Assembly: GCF_005490785.1 (NCBI RefSeq)
Contig: NZ_CP027295.1
Location: 434,001 to 498,000, forward strand
Length of the DNA stretch: 64,000 nt
Reading direction: 5' to 3'
Source: Brachybacterium sp. SGAir0954
Lineage (GTDB): Bacteria > Actinomycetota > Actinomycetes > Actinomycetales > Dermabacteraceae
Positions within the stretch are counted from its first letter, which is position 1. Every line of letters begins with the position of its first letter. Position numbers and translations under genes: made by a program. The notes beneath the pieces are model-generated. The model saw nothing but the letters and a program-made list of their open reading frames with translations. It was not told where the DNA came from and searched no databases. Positions 1-7,830 of the stretch are shown piece after piece.

Positions 1-1
1 C

Positions 2-175
2 CGCAACCTGTTCACGCAGAAGAGCATCCTCACGATCGAGGAGATGGTGTTCGTGCACGTCGACGAGCAGGGCCGCCCCGCGCCCCACGGCTTCACCGAG
101 ATCACCTACGACCGGGACCGGGTCCCGGCCCGTCACCGCGCCTCCGAGGCGGAGGGAACGTCGGACCGGTCGTGA
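2..175 (+). CDS. Hotdog-fold acyl-CoA thioesterase, C-terminal end (partial)
   Basis: Only the last 57 residues are present; the gene enters from the left edge and ends at a TGA at 173-175. The segment TIEEMVFVHVDEQGRPAPHG reads like the last beta strands of a hotdog-fold acyl-CoA thioesterase, where a strand with FVxVDExGRP is followed by a short proline-rich stretch. The tail after that is charged and looks disordered. Such enzymes hydrolyse acyl-CoA to free acid and CoA in the cytoplasm. The substrate cannot be judged from this fragment, and the family call rests on a short motif only. Confidence 0.5.
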   Translation, partial: RNLFTQKSILTIEEMVFVHVDEQGRPAPHGFTEITYDRDRVPARHRASEAEGTSDRS

Positions 176-238
176 GCGCCTGCTGAGACTGCCTTCCGGC
201 ACCCCTTTCACCGCACCGCTCATCGTCGGTAGTTTCAG

Positions 239-424
239 GTGATGGCACCGACGAGCACGCCCAGCCGCCCCGAGGATCTCCGCGCCGTACTCCGTTCCGC
301 ACTCGAGGCCGGGGAGAACAGCGGCGAGGCGGAGCCCTTCGACGTCGATGCCTTCATCGCCGGCAAGATCGCCGAGACCGACTCGGACCCGCGCGGAGGG
401 CGGAAACCCTCGCTCCACCTGTGA
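239..424 (+). CDS. ParD-like antitoxin C-terminal fragment
   Basis: This is a 61-residue reading frame with a GTG at 239 and an ATG at 242. A TAG lies just upstream in frame at 230-232, so it cannot be longer. Residues about 13-43 (LRAVLRSALEAGENSGEAEP, then FDVDAFIAGK) match the C-terminal toxin-binding half of CopG/ParD-type antitoxins, typically ALxxGExSGxxxPFDxDAF. The N-terminal ribbon-helix-helix DNA-binding half is missing and no ParE-type toxin gene lies next to it. It is therefore either a remnant of a toxin-antitoxin pair or a small protein that only shares this motif. No clear ribosome binding site is visible. Confidence 0.4.
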   Translation: MMAPTSTPSRPEDLRAVLRSALEAGENSGEAEPFDVDAFIAGKIAETDSDPRGGRKPSLHL

Positions 425-449
425 GCAGGCAGGCGACAGCCGCGAGGGC

Positions 450-1415
450 TCACCCCGCCTCGCCGCCGCCGTCGCGGAAGGTCGCGCGGTAGGCGGTCGG
501 GGAGGTCCCGACGATCACGCCGAAGTGCCGCCGCAGGTTCGTGTCCGTGCCCAGGCCCGTGGCCTGCGCGATCCGGGTGACGGTGAGGTCGGTGGCCTCG
601 AGGAGCTCGCGGGCGCGGTCGATGCGGGCACGCAGCACCCACTGCAGCGGGGTGAGGCCGGCGTCGGCCGTGAAGCGCCGGGAGAAGGTGCGCGGGGAGA
701 CGTTCGCGCGCCGGGCGAGGGCCGCGAGGGTGAGGTCGCCGTCGAGGTGCTCGAGCGCCCAGGCGCGGGTGCGGGCGAAGTCGTCGCCGAGGGGCTCGGG
801 GATGCTGCGGGGCACGTACTGGGCCTGCCCGCCGCTGCGGTAGGGGGCGCTCACGAGGCGCCGCGCGACCTGGTTGGCGAGGGCGACGCCGTGGTCGCGC
901 CGGAGGAGGTGCAGGCACAGGTCGATGCCGCTCGCGGCGCCCGCGCTCGTGAGCACCTGCCCGGCGTCGACGAAGAGCACGTCGCCGTCGACCTCGACCT
1001 GCGGGTACCGCTCCTGGAGGGCGTGCGTGTAGTGCCAGTGGGTGGTGGCGCGCCGGCCGTCGAGCAGCCCGGCGGCGGCGAGGGTGAAGGCGCCGGTGGA
1101 GATCGCGGCGATGCGGGTGCCGCGCTCGTGGGCGGCGCGGAGGGCCGCGATCACGGCGGGCGGGGTGGTGACGGTGGCGGGGTCGCGGAACCCGGGGACG
1201 AGGATCGTCCCGGCCCGCTCGAGGGCGTCGAGCCCGTGGCCGACGGCGTAGGCGAGGCCGTTCCAGCCCTCGACGGTGCCGGCCCGCTCCGCGCAGACCT
1301 CCACCTCGTAGGGCATGCCGGGCCGCTTCGCGAAGACGTGCGCGGCGATGCCGACGTCGAGCGCCTTCGCGCCGTCGAGGACGAGCACCGCCACCCGGTG
1401 GTCGGCGCCGGTCAC
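450..1415 (-). CDS. GlxA-type transcriptional regulator (DJ-1/PfpI domain plus AraC helix-turn-helix)
   Basis: A 321-residue cytoplasmic DNA-binding protein. The first half is a DJ-1/PfpI amidotransferase-like sensor domain (VAVLVLDGAKALDVG at the start, AAISTGAFTLAAAGLLDG at the elbow). The usual elbow cysteine is replaced by serine, as is common in GlxA regulators that have lost enzyme activity. The last about 100 residues carry two AraC-type helix-turn-helix units (LTLAALARRANVSPRTFSRR and VTRIAQATGLGTDTNLRRHF). The GTG start at 1415 overlaps the stop of the upstream methyltransferase gene in a GTGA, so translation is probably coupled. Target genes and ligand are unknown; the methyltransferase is the obvious partner. 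Confidence 0.85.
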   Translation of the reverse strand: MTGADHRVAVLVLDGAKALDVGIAAHVFAKRPGMPYEVEVCAERAGTVEGWNGLAYAVGHGLDALERAGTILVPGFRDPATVTTPPAVIAALRAAHERGTRIAAISTGAFTLAAAGLLDGRRATTHWHYTHALQERYPQVEVDGDVLFVDAGQVLTSAGAASGIDLCLHLLRRDHGVALANQVARRLVSAPYRSGGQAQYVPRSIPEPLGDDFARTRAWALEHLDGDLTLAALARRANVSPRTFSRRFTADAGLTPLQWVLRARIDRARELLEATDLTVTRIAQATGLGTDTNLRRHFGVIVGTSPTAYRATFRDGGGEAG

Positions 1416-2212
1416 GGGCGGCCGACGATCAGGCGCAGGGACCCGGGGAAGGCGGGGAGGGTGCGCAGGTCCCCGTGCCGGGCGTCCCAGGCCCCGGAGT
1501 CGAGGTCCGCGCGCAGGGTGCGCACGAAGCGCTCCTCGACCTCCGCGCCGACGAAGCTCCACGCGGAGTTCGCGCGCCGCGCCCCGGGGTCCAGCAGCAT
1601 CTCCGGGCGCCCGTAGTACGCCTCGGAGAAGCCGTCGACGCAGGCGAGCGGGATCAGCAGCGCGTGCACCTCGACCCTCCCGCCGAGGCCCTCGCGCAGC
1701 GCACCGATCGCGGGGTAGCGACCGGCCTCCGTAGCGATCACCTCCGGGGCGTACTCGGTGATCCACGAGCGGTCCAGGGCCGCGGGATCGCAGGTGAGGA
1801 CCACGACGGGGCCGCGGGTGACGCGCCGCAGCTCCGCGAGGCCGCCGCGCAGGTCCTGCCACTGGTGCACGGTGAAGGAGGCGAGCGCGGCGTCGAAGGC
1901 GCGGTCCGCGAAGGGGAGCTGCTCGGCGACCGCGTCGACCACCGGGGCGGAGCCCGCGGGGCGCTGTGCGCGCATCGCGGCGCTCGGCTCGACGGCGGTG
2001 ACCTCGAGATGGTCCGGCTCGTAGGACCCGGCGCCGGCGCCGACGTTCACGAGGGTGCGCGCCGGCCCGAGCGCCTCCCGGATCGCGGCGGCGAAGGCCG
2101 GCTCGGGGCGACGGTAGCGGGAGTAGCCGGGGCCGATCCGGCCGTAGTCGGCGTCACCGGCGCTGCCGTCGGGGGCCTGGCCGGGGGTCGTCGCGCTGCG
2201 TTCGAGGTCCAT
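1412..2212 (-). CDS. Class I SAM-dependent methyltransferase
   Basis: A 266-residue cytoplasmic protein with a Rossmann-type SAM-binding core. Motif I is LVNVGAGAGSYE at about residues 54-65. It is followed by the acidic ribose-binding strand VTAVEPSAAM, then QLPFADRAFDAALASFTVHQW, as in Methyltransf_11/25 members. It transfers a methyl group from S-adenosylmethionine to an unidentified small molecule. The ATG start at 2212 lies in a 107-base gap before a pseudogene on the other strand. Its stop overlaps the GTG of the GlxA-type regulator, giving a two-gene unit. The substrate cannot be inferred from sequence. Confidence 0.8.
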   Translation of the reverse strand: MDLERSATTPGQAPDGSAGDADYGRIGPGYSRYRRPEPAFAAAIREALGPARTLVNVGAGAGSYEPDHLEVTAVEPSAAMRAQRPAGSAPVVDAVAEQLPFADRAFDAALASFTVHQWQDLRGGLAELRRVTRGPVVVLTCDPAALDRSWITEYAPEVIATEAGRYPAIGALREGLGGRVEVHALLIPLACVDGFSEAYYGRPEMLLDPGARRANSAWSFVGAEVEERFVRTLRADLDSGAWDARHGDLRTLPAFPGSLRLIVGRP

Positions 2213-2319
2213 GACGCCATCCCACTACGGCTCCCCGCCGTGCACCATGTGCCGCGCGGACGCCCACCGCACGGATCGCGCCAACGGCCCGCCGGGCGGG
2301 GCTCCGCTACGTTGACCCG

Positions 2320-2558
2320 ATGGAAACGATCCTGCTGGTGCGGCATGCGGAGGCGAACGGCACGACGGGGAGGACCCGCCGCTCGCCCCGCGCGCCTTCG
2401 TGGTGGGCTCCTTCGTGGCCCGGGAGCTGGGCGCCCCGCCGGCCGCCTGGATGCAGCTGCCGATCGCGCACGCGAGCCTCACCGAGCTGATGCGCCGGAC
2501 CACGGGCGAGTGGTCCGTCCTCGGCGTGAGCGACGTCGGGCACCTCGTGGGGATCTGA
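2320..2558 (+). pseudogene. Histidine phosphatase family gene, internally deleted and frameshifted
   Basis: The ATG at 2320 opens METILLVRHAEANG, the phosphohistidine RHG-type motif of the phosphoglycerate mutase / histidine phosphatase superfamily. After about 18 codons the readable protein continues in another frame (GEDPPLAPRAF), then jumps to a typical C-terminal part (FVVGSFVARELG, then HASLTELMR, ending DVGHL VGI and TGA at 2556-2558). The middle of the enzyme is missing, about 100 or more residues judged by the usual 190-220 residue length. The start and stop are in different frames. Both the second catalytic histidine region and continuity are lost, so this is a dead gene. Confidence 0.75.
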
Positions 2559-2570
2559 GGAGCGAGTCCC

Positions 2571-3452
2571 TCAGGCGAACACGTCGAGCAGGCGGCGGCA
2601 CTTCGGCGGGTCCCGGGTGAGCCCCTGGTCGAGGCCCCACAGCAGGTAGGACAGGGAGCGGAGCACGATCCAGGCACGGGCCCGCTCCCCGTGGACGCCG
2701 GTGCGGCGCGCGAAGAGGTCCACGAGGCGGCGCAACTCGGGGTCGTCCGCCACCTCGTCGAGCCGGGACCAGAGCACCCGGGCGAGGTCGTGCTCGAGGT
2801 CGCCGCGCAGCAGCACCGGGTCCACCACGAGCCACGGCTCCCGCTCCCCCGCGAGCACCTGCTCGCAGTGCAGGTCCCCGTCCACGGCGTCCCCTCCCGG
2901 CGGCAGGGCGGCGAGCTCGGCGGCGATGCCCAGTGCGATCTCGAGCTGACGCCTCGGCACGGGGCGGCCCAGCCGCTCCCAGTCGCGCGGGAACTCCTCG
3001 AGGTGGGCGGCGGCGATCCGGGCGGTCGAGGTCGCGCCGGGCGGCGCCGGGACCGCCATCCGCGCGGCGAGGTCCGCGATGACCGGCACGGCCTCCGCCA
3101 GCGGCACCGACTGCAGGCTGCGGGCGGAGAGCCGCTCCAGGATCATCGCGCGGGCCGGGACGTCGGCCTCGAGCAGCCGCACGGTCCCCCGCCCGTCCCA
3201 CCAGCGCAGCGCCTCCGCCTCGCGGGACACGTCGTCCCCGGGCGGGGCCAGGCGCAGCACGGCCGCCTCGGCGCCGCGCCGCACGGGCACGACCAGGGCG
3301 TTCGAGCCGTGGAGCGGGCCGCCGTCGACCTGCAGGTCCCAGCGTCGGCACTGCTCCGCGACAAGGGACGGGAGGCGGTCCAGCCATTCCCGGCCGGCAA
3401 CGTCGTGCCACCAGCGGGGCATCTCGCGGAAGGCGGCGGGGACGGTGATCAT
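2571..3452 (-). CDS. Aminoglycoside/hydroxyurea resistance-type kinase (APH_6_hur family)
   Basis: A 293-residue cytoplasmic kinase-like protein related to streptomycin 6-phosphotransferases. The N-lobe has the ATP-lysine strand region VLRLAPPGDDVSREAEALRW. The catalytic loop is DGDLHCEQVL (about residues 192-201), followed by the metal-binding segment VVDPVLLRGDLEHDLARVLW. Known members phosphorylate streptomycin or hydroxyurea, but many chromosomal actinobacterial members have no proven resistance role. It starts at ATG 3452 and ends 12 bases from the convergent histidine phosphatase pseudogene. A second, divergent member of this family lies at 15312-16238. The actual substrate is unknown. 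Confidence 0.75.
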   Translation of the reverse strand: MITVPAAFREMPRWWHDVAGREWLDRLPSLVAEQCRRWDLQVDGGPLHGSNALVVPVRRGAEAAVLRLAPPGDDVSREAEALRWWDGRGTVRLLEADVPARAMILERLSARSLQSVPLAEAVPVIADLAARMAVPAPPGATSTARIAAAHLEEFPRDWERLGRPVPRRQLEIALGIAAELAALPPGGDAVDGDLHCEQVLAGEREPWLVVDPVLLRGDLEHDLARVLWSRLDEVADDPELRRLVDLFARRTGVHGERARAWIVLRSLSYLLWGLDQGLTRDPPKCRRLLDVFA

Positions 3453-3483
3453 CGGAGCAGACCACCAGGGCGAGCGGCAGGGG

Positions 3484-3660
3484 TCAAGCGGATTGCCGTC
3501 GGCTCACCCGCCACGGGAGGAACAGGCCGGAGAGGATCAGGCCGACGACGCCGACGAGCAGACCGCCGCGCGCCCCGATCCCGGTCGCGACCAGTCCCCC
3601 GAGCAGGGCGAACACGGGGGCGGCGCCGCGGGAGGCGAGCGTGAACGCGGTGGTCTCCCG
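3484..3660 (-). pseudogene. MFS transporter C-terminal remnant
   Basis: Reading leftward to the TGA at 3486-3484 gives an unbroken 57-residue stretch starting ETTAFTLASRGAAP. It contains two hydrophobic helices (VFALLGGLVATGIGARGG and LLVGVVGLILSGLFLPW) and a basic tail WRVSRRQSA. This is the layout of the last two membrane helices of a major facilitator transporter. No start codon or upstream transporter sequence fits: the frame runs straight into the 3' end of the DUF2314 gene. It appears to be the leftover end of a deleted transporter gene. The family call is by topology and motif feel, not by alignment. Confidence 0.55.
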
Positions 3661-3667
3661 GGTCGGC

Positions 3668-4003
3668 TCACCCCTCCCAGATCTGGGCGATGTGCTCGGG
3701 ACCGAACTCGACCACCTGATCAGCGCTGAGGAGCCCCGCCAGGTCCACCGGATCGTTGTCGATGTAGCCGGTGAGACGATCCGCCTCCTTCGCCGTCACC
3801 TGCACCCACAGTCGTTCGCCGCGGTCGGAGAGCGGCTCCTCCCAGATGAGCTTCACCGCGTCCCCGACCGCGGCACCACGACGCTGCTCGAGAGGCAGGA
3901 TCCCGAAGGTCTCGGGATGCTCCCGGTGACGCTCGTCCACGTCGACGAGATGCAGCGCCTCGGCGCGCTTCCAGCGCGGGATGCGCTTCTCCCGCCGTCT
4001 CAC
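3668..4003 (-). CDS. DUF2314 domain protein
   Basis: A 111-residue soluble protein. The central part has the DUF2314 pattern: GDAVKLIWEEP, then GERLWVQVTAKEADRLTGYI, DNDPVDLAGL and a final FGPEHIAQIWEG. The domain has no known biochemical function. The GTG start at 4003 overlaps the stop of the upstream ATPase gene in a GTGA, so it is translated as the last gene of the peptide-type ABC operon. An N-terminal segment rich in Arg and Lys precedes the domain. Whether it works with the transporter is unclear; overlap alone is weak evidence of a shared role. Confidence 0.75.
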   Translation of the reverse strand: MRRREKRIPRWKRAEALHLVDVDERHREHPETFGILPLEQRRGAAVGDAVKLIWEEPLSDRGERLWVQVTAKEADRLTGYIDNDPVDLAGLLSADQVVEFGPEHIAQIWEG

Positions 4004-5715
4004 CGCGCCGTGCCGCCGAACTCCTCCGCGTAGCGCGCCCGCCGCTGCGCCTGCTCGACCGGGTCCGGCACGGGCAGGGAGGCGATGAGGCGGCGCGTGT
4101 AGGGGTGCTGCGGGTCGTGGAGCACGTCCGGGCCGTGGCCCTGCTCCACGAGCTCGCCGCGCAGGAGCACGCCGATGCGGTGGGCGAGGGAGTCGACGAC
4201 GGCGAGGTCGTGGGAGATGAACAGGGCCGCGAAGCCCAGGTGCTCCTGCAGCTCGCGGAACAGCTCGAGCACCGTGGCCTGCACGGACACGTCCAGCGCG
4301 CTCGTCGGCTCGTCGGCGATGAGCAGCTCCGGGCCGAGCACGAGGGCGCGGGCGAGGGACACGCGCTGGCGCTGCCCGCCGGAGAGCTCGTGCGGGTAGC
4401 GGCGGGCGTAGGCGCCGGGCAGCTCGACGGCGTCCAGCAGCTCCTGCACCTTCGCCTCGCGCTGCGCGGCGCCGAGGCCCTTCTCGTGCACGACGAGCGG
4501 CTCGGCGATGCATTCGGCGATCGTGAGGTGCGGGTTGAACGACGTGGCCGGGTCCTGGAACACGAACCCGATGCGCCGGCGCACGGCCCGGAATGCCTTC
4601 TCGCGGATCCCGTTCATCTCGTGGCCGAGCACCTGCAGGCTGCCGCCGCTCGTGCGCTCGAGCCCGGCGATCGCGCGGCCGATGGTCGTCTTGCCGGAGC
4701 CGGACTCCCCCACCAGGCCGTACACCTCGCCGGCGCGGATCTGCAGGTCCACGCCATGGACGGCGCGGAACGCGGGCCGGCCCAGCCGCCCCGGGTACTC
4801 GATGACGAGGTCCTTCGCGGTGACGACGGGCTCCGCCAGCTCGATCGCCTGCTGCCGCTCGGGCGGGAGCGCGCTCCAGGCGCTGTTCCGTCCCAGGTGC
4901 GGGACGGCGGCGAGCAGCTGCTTCGTGTAGTCCTGCTGGGGGCTCGCGAACAGCTCGCGGGTCGCGGCCCGCTCGATCACCTTCCCGTGCCGCATGACGG
5001 CGACGGAGTCGGAGAGGTCCGCGACGACGCCCATGTTGTGGGTGATGAGGATGATCGAGGTGCCGAAGCGGTCCCGCACGTCGCGCAGCAGGCCCAGGAT
5101 CTCCGCCTGCACGGTGACGTCGAGCGCGGTGGTGGGCTCGTCGGCGACGATGAGCTCCGCCCCGAGGGCGAGCGCCATCGCGATCATGATGCGCTGCTTC
5201 TGGCCGCCGGAGAACTCGTGCGGGTAGCGGTCGATCCGCTCCTCCGGGTCGGGGACGCCCACGGAGGCGAGCGCCTCGACGGCCTCGGCGCGGATCTGCC
5301 TGCGGGTGAGCTTCGGGCGGTGCGCGCGGAGCCCCTCGCCGATCTGCCACCAGATCGGGTAGACGGGGTTCATGGCGCTCGAGGGCTCCTGGAACACCAT
5401 GGAGACGTCCTCGCCGCGCAGGGCCCGCAGCCGGGCGCCGCGCAGGCCCACGACGTCGGTCCCGGAGACGAGCACGGCCCCGGTCGCGTCGGCCGTCTCG
5501 GGGAGCAGGCCGAGGATCGAGCGGGCGGTGACGGACTTGCCGGAGCCGGACTCGCCGACCACGGCGAGGATCTCCCCGGAGGCGACCTCGAGGCTCACGC
5601 CGTCCACGGCGTGCACGTCGCCGGCGTCGGTCGCGAAGTGCACGTCGAGGTCGCGGATCGCGAGCCGCGGCTCGACCCGTGCGCGGTCCTCGGCGCGAGG
5701 CGTGGCGGCGGTCAT
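4000..5715 (-). CDS. Peptide-type ABC transporter, fused double ATP-binding protein (DppD-DppF type)
   Basis: A 571-residue protein with two complete ABC cassettes in tandem. The first has Walker A GESGSGKS, signature FSGGQKQR and Walker B LIVADEPTTALD. The second has Walker A GESGSGKT, signature LSGGQRQR and Walker B LLIADEPTSALD. Both carry the C-terminal oligopeptide/dipeptide extension (DYTKQLLAAVPHL; HPYTRRLIASLPVPDP). Each half hydrolyses ATP at the inner membrane face to drive import. The ATG at 5715 overlaps the permease stop in an ATGA. An in-frame extension upstream exists but lies inside the permease gene. Substrates of this class are peptides, but also oligosaccharides, opines or nickel; here it is not determined. 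Confidence 0.92.
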   Translation of the reverse strand: MTAATPRAEDRARVEPRLAIRDLDVHFATDAGDVHAVDGVSLEVASGEILAVVGESGSGKSVTARSILGLLPETADATGAVLVSGTDVVGLRGARLRALRGEDVSMVFQEPSSAMNPVYPIWWQIGEGLRAHRPKLTRRQIRAEAVEALASVGVPDPEERIDRYPHEFSGGQKQRIMIAMALALGAELIVADEPTTALDVTVQAEILGLLRDVRDRFGTSIILITHNMGVVADLSDSVAVMRHGKVIERAATRELFASPQQDYTKQLLAAVPHLGRNSAWSALPPERQQAIELAEPVVTAKDLVIEYPGRLGRPAFRAVHGVDLQIRAGEVYGLVGESGSGKTTIGRAIAGLERTSGGSLQVLGHEMNGIREKAFRAVRRRIGFVFQDPATSFNPHLTIAECIAEPLVVHEKGLGAAQREAKVQELLDAVELPGAYARRYPHELSGGQRQRVSLARALVLGPELLIADEPTSALDVSVQATVLELFRELQEHLGFAALFISHDLAVVDSLAHRIGVLLRGELVEQGHGPDVLHDPQHPYTRRLIASLPVPDPVEQAQRRARYAEEFGGTAR

Positions 5716-6737
5716 CGTCGGGCTCCCTTCCGTCGCCGGCGGGAGCGCAGGCGCGGGTCGTCGAGGTCGTTGACGGACTCGCCCACGAGGGTCACGCCGA
5801 GCACGGCGGCGACGATCGCGAGGCCCGGGAACAGGCCGGTCCACCAGATGCCGGAGGTGGCGTCCGCCATCGCCCGGTTGAGGTCGTAGCCCCATTCGGC
5901 GGCGCTCGTCGGCTCGATGCCGAAGCCGAGGAAGCCGAGCGCGGCGAGGGTGAGGATCGCCTCGGAGCTGTTGAGGGTGAAGATCAGCGGCAGCGTGCGG
6001 GTGGCGTTGCGCAGCAGGTGCGTGCCCATGACCCGCCGGTGCGGGGTGCCGATCACCTTCGCGGCCTCGACGAAGGGCTCGGCCTTCAACCGCACCACCT
6101 CCGCGCGGATCACGCGGAAGTACTGCGGCACGAACACCACAGTGATCGAGAGGGCCGCGGCGAGGATGCCGCCCCAGGCGCTCGACTGGCCGCCGGAGAT
6201 GACGATCGACATGACGATCGCGAGCAGCAGGGACGGGAAGGCGTAGATCGCGTCCGCGAGCATGACGAGGATCCGGTCGAGCCAGCCGCCCACGTAGCCG
6301 GAGATCAGCCCCAGCAGCACGCCGAGGAACAGGGAGGCGACGACCGCGCAGGCCATGACGGCGACCGCGGTGCGGGTGCCGAAGACGACGCGCGAGAGCA
6401 CGTCGTATCCGGCGACGGTGGTGCCGAGCGGGTGCGCGGCCGAGGGCGGCTGCTGCGTGCCGAAGGCGGTCCCGTCCGCCGACGTCGCCGCGAAGGGGTA
6501 GGGCGCGATCAGCGGGGCGAGCAGCGCCGTGAGCAGGAGCCCCGCGACGAGCACGAGACCCGCGATCAGCATCCCCCGCTGCAGGCCGACGCTGCGGCGC
6601 AGGTGGGAGACGATCGGCAGGCGCAGGTACCAGGGGGCGTGGGCGGTCGCGGCGACCGCGCCGGCCTGCACGGCGACGGACTCGTCGCCCTGGAGGCCGC
6701 CGTCGGCGCCGGGAGGGGCCGGGTTCGGGATCGTCAT
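5712..6737 (-). CDS. Peptide-type ABC transporter permease (DppC/OppC type)
   Basis: A 341-residue inner-membrane permease. After a cytoplasmic N-terminal region of about 45 residues comes the first helix (GMLIAGLVLVAGLLLTALLAP). Next is the OppC-type motif HPLGTTVAGYDVLSRVVFGT (about residues 101-120), then the binding-protein-dependent transport core. The EAA loop is VEAAKVIGTPHRRVMGTHLL. It forms the channel together with the neighbouring DppB-type permease. The start ATG at 6737 is one base past the stop of that upstream gene, and its own stop overlaps the ATPase start. This spacing indicates one transcript and fixed stoichiometry. Confidence 0.92.
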   Translation of the reverse strand: MTIPNPAPPGADGGLQGDESVAVQAGAVAATAHAPWYLRLPIVSHLRRSVGLQRGMLIAGLVLVAGLLLTALLAPLIAPYPFAATSADGTAFGTQQPPSAAHPLGTTVAGYDVLSRVVFGTRTAVAVMACAVVASLFLGVLLGLISGYVGGWLDRILVMLADAIYAFPSLLLAIVMSIVISGGQSSAWGGILAAALSITVVFVPQYFRVIRAEVVRLKAEPFVEAAKVIGTPHRRVMGTHLLRNATRTLPLIFTLNSSEAILTLAALGFLGFGIEPTSAAEWGYDLNRAMADATSGIWWTGLFPGLAIVAAVLGVTLVGESVNDLDDPRLRSRRRRKGARR

Positions 6738-6738
6738 G

Positions 6739-7830
6739 TCAGTACCTCACGCGGGGGTCGATGAGCGCGGCGATCACGTCGACCAGGAAGTTGGAGACGG
6801 CGACGATGACGGCGAGCATCATGACGATGCCCTGCACGGCCACGTAGTCGCGGGCCGCCATGTACTCGGCGAGCTGGTAGCCGAGCCCCCGCCATTCGAA
6901 GGTGGTCTCGGTGAGCACGGCGCCGCCCAGCATCATCGCGACCTGCATGCCCATCACGGTGATGATGGGGATGAGGGCCGGGCGCAGGGCGTGCCGGGTG
7001 GTCAGGCGGGACTCGGCGACGCCGCGGGAGCGGGCGGAGTCCACGTACGGCATCTCGAGCGTGCCGATCATGTTGGTGCGCACCAGGCGCAGGAAGATCC
7101 CGCCGGTGAGCAGGCCCAGCGCCACGGCGGGCAGCGCGGCGTGGCGCAGCACGTCGCCGATCAGCGCCGGGTCCCCCAGCCGGATCGCGTCCAGCAGGTA
7201 GAAGGGGCTGGGGTTGAGGATCGAGCCCATGGTGCGCTCGCCGCCCGTGGAGAGACGACCCGCGACGGGGAACCAGCCGAGGCCCACGGAGAACACGAGC
7301 TTGAGCAGCAGGCCCACGAAGAACACCGGGGTCGCGTAGCCGAGGATCGCGAGGACCCGCAGGGCCAGGTCGCCCCAGCGGTCACGGTTCCGTGCGGCGA
7401 TCATGCCCAGCGGCACGCCCACCACGAGCGCGACGACGATCGCGTAGAGCACGAGCTCCGCCGTCGCCCCGCCGTACTGCAGCAGGATCGCGGAGACCGG
7501 CCGGCCGTCGGTGTAGCTGGTGCCGAAGTCACCGCGCAGCACCCCGCCGAGGTAGTCGAGGTACTGGATGATCAGCGGCCGGTCGTAGCCGGCCTCGGCG
7601 CGGCGGGCGGCGAGCTCGTCCGGGGTGAGGCGGCCGCCCAGGGCCGCCGTGATCGGGTCGCCGGTGATCCGCATGAGGAAGAAGACGACCGTCATGAGGA
7701 TGAGCACGGTCGGGATGATGAGCAGGAAACGGGTCAGCACGTACCGCCCCAGCCCCCCACCGCTCCGTCGGGAGGAGCGGGAGGGGGCGGAGGCGGCGGG
7801 CCCGGGCTGCGTCTCGGCGGCCGCGGTCAC
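6739..7830 (-). CDS. Peptide-type ABC transporter permease (DppB/OppB type)
   Basis: A 363-residue inner-membrane permease. A cytoplasmic leader of about 30 residues is followed by the typical first helix and motif of DppB proteins (YVLTRFLLIIPTVLILMTVV, then FFLMRITGDP). The EAA loop is DSARSRGVAESRLTTRHALR and the C-terminus is the classic DVIAALIDPRVRY. The GTG start at 7830 overlaps the stop of the substrate-binding protein gene in a GTGA; an ATG further in would remove part of the first helix. It lies between the binding protein and the second permease in the operon. Confidence 0.92.
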   Translation of the reverse strand: MTAAAETQPGPAASAPSRSSRRSGGGLGRYVLTRFLLIIPTVLILMTVVFFLMRITGDPITAALGGRLTPDELAARRAEAGYDRPLIIQYLDYLGGVLRGDFGTSYTDGRPVSAILLQYGGATAELVLYAIVVALVVGVPLGMIAARNRDRWGDLALRVLAILGYATPVFFVGLLLKLVFSVGLGWFPVAGRLSTGGERTMGSILNPSPFYLLDAIRLGDPALIGDVLRHAALPAVALGLLTGGIFLRLVRTNMIGTLEMPYVDSARSRGVAESRLTTRHALRPALIPIITVMGMQVAMMLGGAVLTETTFEWRGLGYQLAEYMAARDYVAVQGIVMMLAVIVAVSNFLVDVIAALIDPRVRY

